10,415 bases of DNA, taken from CAYQAJ01 sp964415245. GTDB lineage: Bacteria > Planctomycetota > Planctomycetia > Pirellulales > Pirellulaceae. The notes under the pieces are model-generated. The model saw nothing but the letters and a program-made list of their open reading frames with translations. It was not told where the DNA came from and did not search any database. This document shows positions 1 through 5,917 of this stretch, one piece after another; the stretch's first letter is position 1; each line of letters begins with the position of its first letter. A program made the translations under genes and the position numbers. The DNA is taken from positions 1 to 10,415 of the forward strand of contig CAYQAJ010000184.1 of the NCBI GenBank assembly GCA_964415245.1. The letters are read 5' to 3'.

Positions 1-73
1 CCGCTTGCCGAGCGGGACCTTGCGCATTGTTGGTGCGCTGTCACACGGCGAAGTTCCCGCACGGCAGGCGGGA
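1..73. repeat. Cluster of short hairpins downstream of the MmgE/PrpD gene
   Basis: Three small inverted repeats follow one another just beyond the stop codon of the minus-strand gene: CCGCT/AGCGG (1-5 and 11-15), GCGCA/TGCGC (22-26 and 34-38) and TCCCGC/GCGGGA (55-60 and 68-73, 7-nt loop). The last lies 4 bases past the stop and could act in transcription termination, but no T-tract follows it on the minus strand. The hairpin series with the recurring core GCGGGA (also near 92-97) looks more like a REP-type dispersed element. No coding region is supported here. Confidence 0.4.
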
Positions 74-77
74 CCTA

Positions 78-1595
78 CTATTGGGCCGCGAGCGGGAAAT
101 CGTATAGGCGACGTACCTGAGTCGGTGGTTTGCGGGCCAGGTCGGAGAGGTGGCGGCGGAGGTCGCGGGCGTCGGGGACGCCGAGAGAGGCGAAACTGTC
201 GAACTTCTCTTCCAGCACGGCGTCGAGTTCCGACGACGTGTTGCGGGCGTGCCCGAGGGGATAGAGCACCAACCCGCTTTTGAGCGTGCCAAGGTTCGCG
301 TGGTCGATTTCGACCGAAGTGGGCAGCCCGTCAGGATACTTCGTGTCGTACTCCGGCCCGCCGTGTACCAGCTCGATCCGCCGCATCAAAGCGCGAGTCA
401 CCGGATCGCTCAGACTCGGTTCCTCGTAGTCGCGCGGCATGAGCATCAGCGATTCCCAATCGGTTTGGCCCGATTGCAGCGCTTTGCGAATTAGCGTGGC
501 GACAATGTAAAAGAGAGAATGGTCGGCGCTTTGACGGGTTTGCGGGTCGCGTTTGGCCGGATCGCAGATGATGCTGAACGCCGGCTCGTAGATGGCCACG
601 CGAACCTTTTTGACAGAATCGGCCGATTCCAGCAGGCCCGGATTCTTTTCCAACAGGTCGATCAGCGCTTGAATCGCGCCGGCCGACTGATGCTCGTACA
701 CTCCCAGCTTAAAGTGCATGCCCATGATGGCGAAGTCGCGCCCCGCCGTGCCCAGCACCAGGTCGAAGGGACTCGTGCCGGGCTCCTCGGGCGGCTCGTA
801 CAGGCAGTAGAGCGCCTGCGGGTTGCGGAATACGTCGGCCGGGCCGACCATTCCGCTGATCGCCCGACGCGCGCTGACGACCGCCATTTCGGCGGCCAGC
901 GCCGCGGCAGCCCCTTTGGAGTCGGAAAGCTGCGCCCCGTGGCGGATCGCGCGAAAGGGAACGTAGTGCGCGGCAGTGAGCCCGATGGCCGATTCGATCT
1001 GCTCGGGCGTAGCGCCCAGGATGCCCGCGTACACGGCGGCCGAAGCGACGGCGCCGTGCAGGACGTGGTCGATCTTGTGCCGCCGGAGCGAAAACACCTC
1101 GGCCAGCCGACCGCGGATTTCGTCGAGGCACAGCATGGCCAACAACAACTGCCGTCCGTCCCATCCCGCCTGCGCCGCCGCCGCGACCGCCACGGGATAG
1201 AAATCGTTGTGGCCGAACTCGCCCTGCATGTTGCCCCGCTGGGGGTCGTAGCCGAAGTTGGTGCCGTTGGCGTCGAGCTCGCGAACTGCCGCGCAGTTGG
1301 CCAGCACGGCCTTCTCGGGCATCACGTTGACGTGCGAGCCGAAGCAGAACGCCCCGCGCGCGGGATCGTGCGTGGGATAGTGCAGCGCCTCGGCCCGCAG
1401 CAGCTTGGGCGCACGCATCTCGCAGCCGAGCGCGGCGACGGCGCAGGCCACACTGTCGGCGTGAAACTGCTCGACGCGTACCAGCACGGCGTCGTCGACC
1501 TGGCCGAGCTTGCCGGCTAGAAAATCGACGACGTACCGGCCAATGCCCAGCGCCTGGTTCTGCCGACGCGCGAGCACGACATGACGATCGCTCAT
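78..1595 (-). CDS. MmgE/PrpD family protein (2-methylcitrate dehydratase-like)
   Basis: A 505-residue cytosolic protein of the MmgE/PrpD family, whose members include 2-methylcitrate dehydratase, cis-aconitate decarboxylase and an iminodisuccinate epimerase. Family-like landmarks: GHNDFYPVAVAAA (about 128-140), SDSKGAAAALAAE (about 224-236), FKLGVYEHQSAGAIQA at the start of the smaller C-terminal domain (about 295-310), and a late segment ending SADHSLFYIVA (about 356-366), which matches the conserved stretch near the family's C-terminal active-site edge. The length is slightly above the usual 450-490. ATG at 1593-1595 is preceded on the minus strand by GGGAGCGAGG, a plausible ribosome-binding site. 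It diverges from hemB. No prpB or prpC homologue is nearby, so a methylcitrate-cycle role is not supported and the substrate is unknown. Family assignment is firm; specific activity is not. Confidence 0.85.
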   Translation of the reverse strand: MSDRHVVLARRQNQALGIGRYVVDFLAGKLGQVDDAVLVRVEQFHADSVACAVAALGCEMRAPKLLRAEALHYPTHDPARGAFCFGSHVNVMPEKAVLANCAAVRELDANGTNFGYDPQRGNMQGEFGHNDFYPVAVAAAAQAGWDGRQLLLAMLCLDEIRGRLAEVFSLRRHKIDHVLHGAVASAAVYAGILGATPEQIESAIGLTAAHYVPFRAIRHGAQLSDSKGAAAALAAEMAVVSARRAISGMVGPADVFRNPQALYCLYEPPEEPGTSPFDLVLGTAGRDFAIMGMHFKLGVYEHQSAGAIQALIDLLEKNPGLLESADSVKKVRVAIYEPAFSIICDPAKRDPQTRQSADHSLFYIVATLIRKALQSGQTDWESLMLMPRDYEEPSLSDPVTRALMRRIELVHGGPEYDTKYPDGLPTSVEIDHANLGTLKSGLVLYPLGHARNTSSELDAVLEEKFDSFASLGVPDARDLRRHLSDLARKPPTQVRRLYDFPLAAQ

Positions 1596-1641
1596 CGACC
1601 TCGCTCCCGGCGAAGGATTGCGCTTGCTACCCAGCTTATTC

Positions 1642-1654
1642 GTACCGCCGGTAC
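1642..1654. promoter_or_regulatory. Perfect 13-bp palindrome in the divergent intergenic region (operator candidate)
   Basis: GTACCG-C-CGGTAC is a perfect palindrome with 6-bp arms. It lies near the middle of the 125-bp space between the divergent MmgE/PrpD gene and hemB, 47 bp from the first start codon and 66 bp from the second. That is a typical place for a dimeric regulator to control one or both promoters. No regulator is encoded in the window and the motif was not matched to a known factor. Confidence 0.3.
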
Positions 1655-1708
1655 TCAGATTGGAACAGCTAATGGCGGATTACCTATCAACCAGCCCGCG
1701 ACGCGTTA

Positions 1709-1720
1709 TATAGTATAGTC
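1709..1720 (+). promoter_or_regulatory. -10-like element directly in front of hemB
   Basis: An AT island in otherwise GC-rich sequence contains TATAGT at 1709-1714 and again at 1714-1719. The first ends six bases before the hemB ATG, so a transcript starting at the usual distance would begin at or near the A of the start codon. No purine-rich ribosome-binding site is seen in the preceding 30 bases, which fits a leaderless message. No good -35 box was found at 16-18 bp spacing, so the call is tentative. Confidence 0.3.
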
Positions 1721-2722
1721 ATGTCTATCGAAGGGCGATTTCCGGCGGTTCGGATGCGGCGGCTGCGGCAGAATCCCGCGGTCCGGGCATTGGTGCGCGA
1801 TACGCGCCTGGCGCCCGGCAACTTGATCCTGCCGCTGTTCGTTCGACCGGGCGAGGGGATCAGTCAGCCGATCGCTTCGATGCCGGGTCACAGCCAGCTT
1901 TCGTGCGATCGGGCTGTTGAAGAAGCTCGGGAGGCGCGCGATCTAGGGCTGGGGGGCGTGATTCTATTCGGGCTTCCCCCGCACAAGGATGCAACCGGCA
2001 GCGATTCGTACAGCGACGACGGTATCATCCAGCAGGCGGTGCGGGCCATCAAGGAGGCGGTGCCCGACTTGCTCGTCATCACCGACGTGTGCTTCTGCGA
2101 GTACACCGATCATGGGCATTGCGGAGTGCTCGCTCGACGGGGCGGGCGCGTCGACGTAGATAACGATGAAACGCTCAAGCTGTTGGGCAAGCAAGCGGTG
2201 AGTCATGCGAAAGCCGGAGCCGATATTGTAGCCCCCAGCGGAATGATGGACGGCATGGTGGGAGCGATTCGCGGCCAGCTCGACGCATCGGGCTTCGCGC
2301 ACGTGCCGATTCTCAGCTACGCGGCCAAGTATTCAAGCGCGTTCTACGGGCCGTTTCGCGAGGCGGCCGAAAGCGCCCCGCAGTCGGGCGATCGACGCGG
2401 CTACCAGATGGATCCGGCATCGGCGACCGGGCAGGCGCTGCGGGAAATCGAGTTGGACCTTTCCGAGGGGGCCGACATCATCATGGTCAAGCCGGCCCTG
2501 GCCTACCTCGACATCCTGCGGGCCGCGGCCGATCGGTTTCCCGGCGTGCCGCTGGCGGCGTACAACGTGTCGGGCGAGTACAGCATGGTGAAGGCGGCGG
2601 CCGAGAAGGGGTGGCTCGACGAGAAGGAGATCGTGCTGGAATCGCTGATCGCCATGCGCCGCGCGGGGGCCACGATCATACTCACGTACTGGGCGAAGGA
2701 TGTGGCGCGGTGGTTGGGATGA
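1721..2722 (+). CDS. hemB: Porphobilinogen synthase (delta-aminolevulinic acid dehydratase)
   Basis: This 333-residue cytosolic enzyme condenses two 5-aminolevulinate molecules to porphobilinogen, the first common pyrrole of heme and related tetrapyrroles. Visible hallmarks: N-terminal FPAVRMRRLRQNP; the zinc-binding cysteines in DVCFCEYTDHGHCG (Cys124, Cys126, Cys134), marking the zinc-dependent rather than the magnesium-only class; the two Schiff-base lysines in SYAAKYSSAFYGPFR (Lys203) and IMVKPALAYLD (Lys257); and YNVSGEYSM near the C-terminus. Length is normal for the family. ATG at 1721 gives the usual short N-terminal arm; the next Met (residue 12) lies inside the conserved block. It stands alone: divergent from the upstream gene, convergent with tsaB. 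There is no Shine-Dalgarno sequence, and a -10-like box abuts the start. Confidence 0.97.
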   Translation: MSIEGRFPAVRMRRLRQNPAVRALVRDTRLAPGNLILPLFVRPGEGISQPIASMPGHSQLSCDRAVEEAREARDLGLGGVILFGLPPHKDATGSDSYSDDGIIQQAVRAIKEAVPDLLVITDVCFCEYTDHGHCGVLARRGGRVDVDNDETLKLLGKQAVSHAKAGADIVAPSGMMDGMVGAIRGQLDASGFAHVPILSYAAKYSSAFYGPFREAAESAPQSGDRRGYQMDPASATGQALREIELDLSEGADIIMVKPALAYLDILRAAADRFPGVPLAAYNVSGEYSMVKAAAEKGWLDEKEIVLESLIAMRRAGATIILTYWAKDVARWLG

Positions 2723-2742
2723 GTGGTTGCGCCGGCGGAGCG

Positions 2743-2759
2743 CGAAACCGCAAGCGACG
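2743..2759 (+). repeat. Short motif shared with the region after the second phosphoesterase
   Basis: The 17-nt sequence CGAAACCGCAAGCGACG, 20 bases past the hemB stop codon, matches 15 of 17 bases with 5688-5704, which lies 7 bases past the stop of the second phosphoesterase gene. The two differences are C/T exchanges. A looser relative, GCGTAAGTGAGATG, occurs in the hairpin after yidC. This suggests a dispersed gene-end element. Confidence 0.35.
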
Positions 2760-2832
2760 TGGATCGTTGGGCGGCACCAATGCGTCGTTCACGCGCCATT
2801 GCGTCCTCCCCACGCTGGCGAGGATCGGTGGT

Positions 2833-2869
2833 TAGCCGCGACGCGAAGCGGAGCGCGTGATCGCGGCTA
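2833..2869. terminator. Hairpin between convergent hemB and tsaB (candidate bidirectional terminator or REP-like element)
   Basis: TAGCCGCGA (2833-2841) pairs perfectly with TCGCGGCTA (2861-2869), and an inner CGCG/CGCG (2842-2845 and 2854-2857) extends the stem after a short bulge. It begins at the base next to the tsaB stop codon and lies 110 bp after the hemB stop, where convergent genes need termination. Neither side has a T-tract, so intrinsic termination is unproven. The palindromic, GC-rich form could equally be a dispersed repeat. Confidence 0.45.
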
Positions 2870-3565
2870 TCAGGACATTCGCTTCTCCTCGGCGGCGCTG
2901 GGGCGGTAGTAGCGAGGCGTGAGCGACCACAAGTCGTCGCGCTGCCCAGCCCGGTAATGAAGCCAACCGAGCCGACCTACCGAAGTTGCCCGCGGCGCCC
3001 ACAGCGAGCGATCGACTACTATCACATTCCCCCCGGTCGGCGGAAGCGTGAGTAACGCCACACCCGGCCCCGTTATGGCGACCGGGCCGGTAAACTGGGC
3101 GAGCCACGAGACCGGATCGACGATCGCGGTCGGGCTAACGATCTCCGGGATTTCTTGGCCGCGAAGTCGGTAGCAGGCCGCGAACAACTGTCGCCGCTGC
3201 GCGTCGAGCAGCGCCCACACCGGCCGATCAGCGGAGCCGCCTGCAACTCTACCGGCCGCCTGCCACGCGATTGCCTCCAGCGTATGGACGCCGATCACTT
3301 CGGCCCCCGCTGCATACGCAAGAGTCTTGGCAGTGGTCACGCCGACGCGCAAACCCGTGAACGACCCCGGCCCCTGCGAAACCGCGATCAAATCCAGTTG
3401 CCGCGGCTTCCAACCGACCGCAGCGAGTTGCTCAGCGATCGTCGGCGCCAGCAATCGAGTCGTTGATTCGCCCGAGGGAAGATCGGCCTGCCTCACGAGG
3501 CGATCGTCTTCCCACAGCGCGACCGAGCCGGCGCGTAATGAAGTGTCCACCGCGAGGATTCGCAT
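2870..3565 (-). CDS. tsaB: tRNA threonylcarbamoyladenosine biosynthesis protein TsaB
   Basis: A 231-residue protein of the ASKHA fold. In bacteria TsaB is the non-catalytic partner that dimerises with TsaD in the complex placing threonylcarbamoyl on A37 of ANN-decoding tRNAs. Evidence: N-terminal MRILAVDTSLRAGSVAL; the family signature SQGPGSFTGLRVG (about 63-75); LDAQRRQLFAACY (about 120-132, the usual LDARRGEV-type strand); and the C-terminal PRYYRPSAAEEK. The frame stays open 39 bases further upstream, but the ATG at 3563-3565 is chosen because GGAGGGGAG lies a few bases before it and homologues begin exactly at this strand. It is convergent with hemB and divergent from the first phosphoesterase; tsaD, tsaE and rimI are not in the window. 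Confidence 0.93.
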   Translation of the reverse strand: MRILAVDTSLRAGSVALWEDDRLVRQADLPSGESTTRLLAPTIAEQLAAVGWKPRQLDLIAVSQGPGSFTGLRVGVTTAKTLAYAAGAEVIGVHTLEAIAWQAAGRVAGGSADRPVWALLDAQRRQLFAACYRLRGQEIPEIVSPTAIVDPVSWLAQFTGPVAITGPGVALLTLPPTGGNVIVVDRSLWAPRATSVGRLGWLHYRAGQRDDLWSLTPRYYRPSAAEEKRMS

Positions 3566-3634
3566 GTATGCTCCCCTCCGCTCGCCGGTCGTCGTCGCAC
3601 GCACCGGTCACCCCACGCACGGCAAGAGCCTCCG

Positions 3635-3663
3635 TTGCAGGCGCCGCTGAGGCAAACTACACT
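3635..3663 (+). promoter_or_regulatory. Weak sigma70-like promoter candidate for the first metallophosphoesterase
   Basis: TTGCAG (3635-3640) and TACACT (3658-3663) are separated by 17 bp within the tsaB/phosphoesterase divergent spacer. They match the -35 and -10 consensus at 3 of 6 and 4 of 6 positions. The predicted start would leave an untranslated leader of about 85-90 nt. The match is weak and comes from inspection only. Confidence 0.2.
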
Positions 3664-3756
3664 GGGGGTTTTCGGTCGTGTCGCCGTGTTTGCTGGTGTG
3701 CGCTCGCGGCGACATCACCGCCGCGCACAGCCGCGCCGATGCAAAGGTAGTAGTGC

Positions 3757-4509
3757 GTGAAGCGGGCCCTCATCAGCGACATCCACGGCAACATCGAGGC
3801 CCTTCGGGCGGTACTCGATGACGTTCGTCAGCAAGACGTAAGGGACATTTACTGCCTGGGCGATATCGTCGGCTACGGCCCCAACCCGTGCGAGTGTCTC
3901 GACGCGGTCATGCAGAACTGCCAGGTCACCATCCTGGGCAACCACGACCAGGCCGCCCTGTTCGACCCGGAGGGATTCAACCCGGTTGCCCTGCAGGCAA
4001 TCTACTGGACGCGCGACCAGTTGGAAAAGCAGGCCAACTCCGCCTCGGCGGGCGAGGACCGATGGACCTTTCTGGGCGAGCTGCCGCGGCAGCAGCAAGA
4101 GGGGGACATTCTCTTCGTGCACGGCTCGCCCCGCGAACCGACCAACGAATACGTCTTTCCCGAGGACGTGTACAACCAGCGCAAGATGGACGCCCTGTTC
4201 GACCGCTTCGAGAAGGTTTGCTTCCAGGGCCACACCCACATACCGGGCGTGTTCACCGCCAGCCGGGAGTTCGTCACGCCCGAGGAGTGCGACTATCACT
4301 TTCGCCTTGGCGGCGAGAAGTTGATGGTGAACGTGGGGAGCGTGGGGCAGCCCCGCGACAACGATCCCCGCGCGTGCTACGTCATCATGAACGGCGACAC
4401 GATTACTTATCGCCGCGTCGACTACGCCGTCGAGGAAACGATCCGCAAGATCTACGGCGTGATCCAGCTCGACAACATGCTGGGCGACCGATTGCGGAGC
4501 GGACGATAG
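3757..4509 (+). CDS. Calcineurin-like metallophosphoesterase, copy 1
   Basis: A 250-residue cytosolic two-metal phosphoesterase of the YfcE/ApaH-related type (Metallophos_2-like). All metal-site motifs are present in order: DIH (Asp8, His10), GD (Asp36), GNHD (Asn62, His63), His122 in VHGS, and GHTH (His159, His161). Family-specific blocks GYGPNP, EYVFPEDVYN and NVGSVGQPRDNDPRA follow. The start is GTG at 3757, preceded by AAAGG about nine bases upstream; it puts the DIH motif right after the first strand, as usual. The protein is about 56% identical (hand alignment, about 140 of 250) to the next gene, which has exactly the same length, so the two are a tandem duplication. Substrate is unknown; relatives act on phosphodiesters, nucleotides or phosphoproteins. 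No N-terminal signal or membrane segment. Confidence 0.88.
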   Translation: MKRALISDIHGNIEALRAVLDDVRQQDVRDIYCLGDIVGYGPNPCECLDAVMQNCQVTILGNHDQAALFDPEGFNPVALQAIYWTRDQLEKQANSASAGEDRWTFLGELPRQQQEGDILFVHGSPREPTNEYVFPEDVYNQRKMDALFDRFEKVCFQGHTHIPGVFTASREFVTPEECDYHFRLGGEKLMVNVGSVGQPRDNDPRACYVIMNGDTITYRRVDYAVEETIRKIYGVIQLDNMLGDRLRSGR

Positions 4510-4527
4510 ACGCTTGCCGCAGCGTCT
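4508..4527 (+). terminator. Hairpin overlapping the stop codon of phosphoesterase copy 1
   Basis: AGACGCT (4508-4514) pairs perfectly with AGCGTCT (4521-4527) around a 6-nt loop, and its first two bases are the last two of the TAG stop. Position suggests termination or 3'-end protection of the message. No run of T follows, so the assignment is weak. Confidence 0.3.
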
Positions 4528-4585
4528 CAACCACTCCATCGCAGCGCCCCAGCCACACGGCTGAATCGACGACTGCGTTTGCGGT

Positions 4586-4640
4586 CAGGGACAATTCCAC
4601 TTGACCCTCGCGCGAGCGGCTCTTAGACTTCCTTGGCCTC
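4586..4640. repeat. 55-bp direct repeat, left copy, abutting the scaffold gap
   Basis: These 55 bases are identical to 4741-4795 on the other side of the Ns. The copy ends exactly at the last base before the gap. It contains the perfect 10-bp palindrome CTCGCGCGAG (4607-4616). Most likely this is the end of one assembly contig that overlaps the start of the next. Confidence 0.9.
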
Positions 4641-4740
4641 NNNNNNNNNNNNNNNNNNNNNNNNNNNNNNNNNNNNNNNNNNNNNNNNNNNNNNNNNNNN
4701 NNNNNNNNNNNNNNNNNNNNNNNNNNNNNNNNNNNNNNNN
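4641..4740. other. Assembly gap of exactly 100 N
   Basis: One hundred consecutive undetermined bases, the conventional filler for a gap of unknown length. Nothing can be said of the content, and the flanking exact duplication suggests there may be no missing sequence at all. Confidence 0.97.
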
Positions 4741-4795
4741 CAGGGACAATTCCACTTGACCCTCGCGCGAGCGGCTCTTAGACTTCCTTGGCCTC
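4741..4795. repeat. 55-bp direct repeat, right copy, abutting the scaffold gap
   Basis: Identical over all 55 bases to 4586-4640 and starting at the first base after the Ns. The palindrome CTCGCGCGAG recurs at 4762-4771. Identity that stops precisely at the gap edges is the pattern expected from a de Bruijn contig overlap rather than a biological repeat. Confidence 0.9.
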
Positions 4796-4927
4796 AGCGG
4801 CGCCAGCACCGCACGTTCACGGCAGCCGCGACGGGCGCCTGCTCTCGGCGGGGTGCAACGCTCGGCGCCTCGCAATGTGCCCGTTGCGAGTCGAGCCCCA
4901 TCGGCCTCAACAAAAAGATCGATCCAG

Positions 4928-5680
4928 GTGAAGCGCGCAATCGTCAGCGACATCCACGGCAATCTGGAAGCCCTCCAGGCGGTGCTCCAGCAGATCCGCT
5001 CGCAGGACATCGACGAGATCATCTGCCTGGGCGATGTCGTGGGGTACGGACCCGATCCCCGCGCCTGCGTCGATTTGGCAACCGAGTTCAAGGTTTGTCT
5101 GTTGGGCAATCACGACCAGGGGGCCCTGTTCGACCCCGAGGGCTTCAGCAGCGGCGCCGAGCGTGCCATCTTCTGGACCCGACAGCAACTCGAAGGCAAG
5201 AACGGCGAAGCCGGCGACGCGAACATTCGCCGCTGGCGTTTCTTGTGCGAGCTGCCCCGCACGTACCGCGAGCCGAACATGGTGTGCGTGCACGGCTCGG
5301 TGCGCAATCCCCTGAGCGAGTACGTGTTCCCCGAAGACGTCTACAACGCGCGGAAGATGGAGAGGATCTTCGGCCTCATCGAGCGCAATTGCTTCCAAGG
5401 GCACACGCACGTGCCGGGCGTGTTCACCGACGAGGGGCGTTTCTTCTCACCCAGCGAGATCGGGCACCGCTACGTGCTGCGCGACAGCAAGTCGATGATC
5501 AACGTGGGGAGCGTCGGGCAGCCCCGCGACGGCGATCCCCGCGCCTGCTTCGTTGTGCTCGATGGCGATGTGGTGCAGTTTTGCCGCGTGCCCTACGATT
5601 TGGAAAAAACGATCGCGAAAATCCACGCCATCGGGGAACTCGATCGGTTCCTGGGAGACCGACTGCGCGAGGGCCGCTGA
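4928..5680 (+). CDS. Calcineurin-like metallophosphoesterase, copy 2
   Basis: A 250-residue paralogue of the preceding gene with the full two-metal site: DIH (Asp8, His10), GD (Asp36), GNHD (about 60-63), His122 in VHGS, and GHTH (His159, His161), plus the shared blocks EYVFPEDVYN and NVGSVGQPRDGDPRA. The GTG at 4928 is preferred over an upstream in-frame GTG at 4853 because it yields MKRAIVSDIHGN, aligning residue for residue with copy 1, and the intervening 25 residues look non-conserved. The ribosome-binding site is weak (AAAAAGATC, about 7-16 bases upstream). Divergence from copy 1 is concentrated in the 90-118 and 170-190 surface regions while metal ligands are kept, suggesting both are active but may differ in substrate. 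Specific function unknown. Confidence 0.87.
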   Translation: MKRAIVSDIHGNLEALQAVLQQIRSQDIDEIICLGDVVGYGPDPRACVDLATEFKVCLLGNHDQGALFDPEGFSSGAERAIFWTRQQLEGKNGEAGDANIRRWRFLCELPRTYREPNMVCVHGSVRNPLSEYVFPEDVYNARKMERIFGLIERNCFQGHTHVPGVFTDEGRFFSPSEIGHRYVLRDSKSMINVGSVGQPRDGDPRACFVVLDGDVVQFCRVPYDLEKTIAKIHAIGELDRFLGDRLREGR

Positions 5681-5917
5681 TTCCGGCCGAAACCGTAAGC
5701 GATGCTACATTCCGCCGACCGCTCGGCTACCCCTTCTGCCCCGGGGGCCACCGCAATGCCCGCCCCCCTGATGCCCGAGCAGGGGGCGACTCCCATTGCA
5801 AGATTCTCCCCGGGGGGAAGAATACAGGATTGTCGGGCGGCGCAGATTGTCGGGCGATGAGCTTGCTATCTTTCACGCGGCGCGGCACGTTCCCCCTAGC
5901 CGAAGGCGACCACCACC
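5681..5917. other. Intergenic region before yidC with repeats and hairpins
   Basis: No gene is supported. It holds the 17-nt motif CGAAACCGTAAGCGATG (5688-5704), two consecutive GC-rich hairpins and the 12-bp direct repeat GATTGTCGGGCG at 5828-5839 and 5845-5856 (17-bp period). A yidC promoter probably lies here, but no box pair was convincing. Confidence 0.5.
5761..5788 (+). terminator. GC-rich hairpin downstream of phosphoesterase copy 2
   Basis: CGCCCCCCTG (5761-5770) pairs with CAGGGGGCG (5780-5788), nine base pairs with one bulged C and a 9-nt loop. It sits 80 bases past the stop codon. No T-tract follows. A second imperfect hairpin, ATTCTCCCC against GGGGAAGAAT (5803-5823), comes straight after. 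Both could end the upstream transcript or shape the yidC leader. Confidence 0.4.

Larger units (their letters stand above)
4510..4927. other. Intergenic region between the two phosphoesterases, including a scaffold gap
   Basis: No convincing gene lies here. The region holds a stop-overlapping hairpin, a small inverted repeat CAGCC/GGCTG (4550-4554 and 4559-4563), the two copies of a 55-bp sequence and 100 Ns. Open frames crossing the Ns are artefacts. If the 55-bp copies are one sequence and the Ns are spurious, the true spacer is 263 bp rather than 418 bp. Confidence 0.7.

Noticed and set aside
519..1520. Long plus-strand open frame (333 codons) opposite the MmgE/PrpD gene
   Set aside because: Its translation is Arg/Gly/Val-rich without family features, while the minus strand encodes a clear MmgE/PrpD protein; high-GC shadow frame.
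78..1595. Calling this gene prpD in a methylcitrate cycle
   Set aside because: No prpB, prpC or acn homologue is in the window, and the family covers several different activities.
3566..3604. Upstream start for tsaB (13 extra residues)
   Set aside because: The extension MRATTTGERRGAY is not family-like, and the strong ribosome-binding site GGAGGGGAG lies inside it, directly before the Met at 3565.
3715..4539. Minus-strand open frame of 274 codons over the first phosphoesterase
   Set aside because: It mirrors a gene with all metallophosphoesterase motifs on the plus strand; no recognisable protein features of its own.
4586..4795. Mobile element or true tandem duplication around the gap
   Set aside because: The repeat identity is bounded exactly by the N run and is 55 bp long, better explained by assembly; no transposase or target-site duplication is visible.
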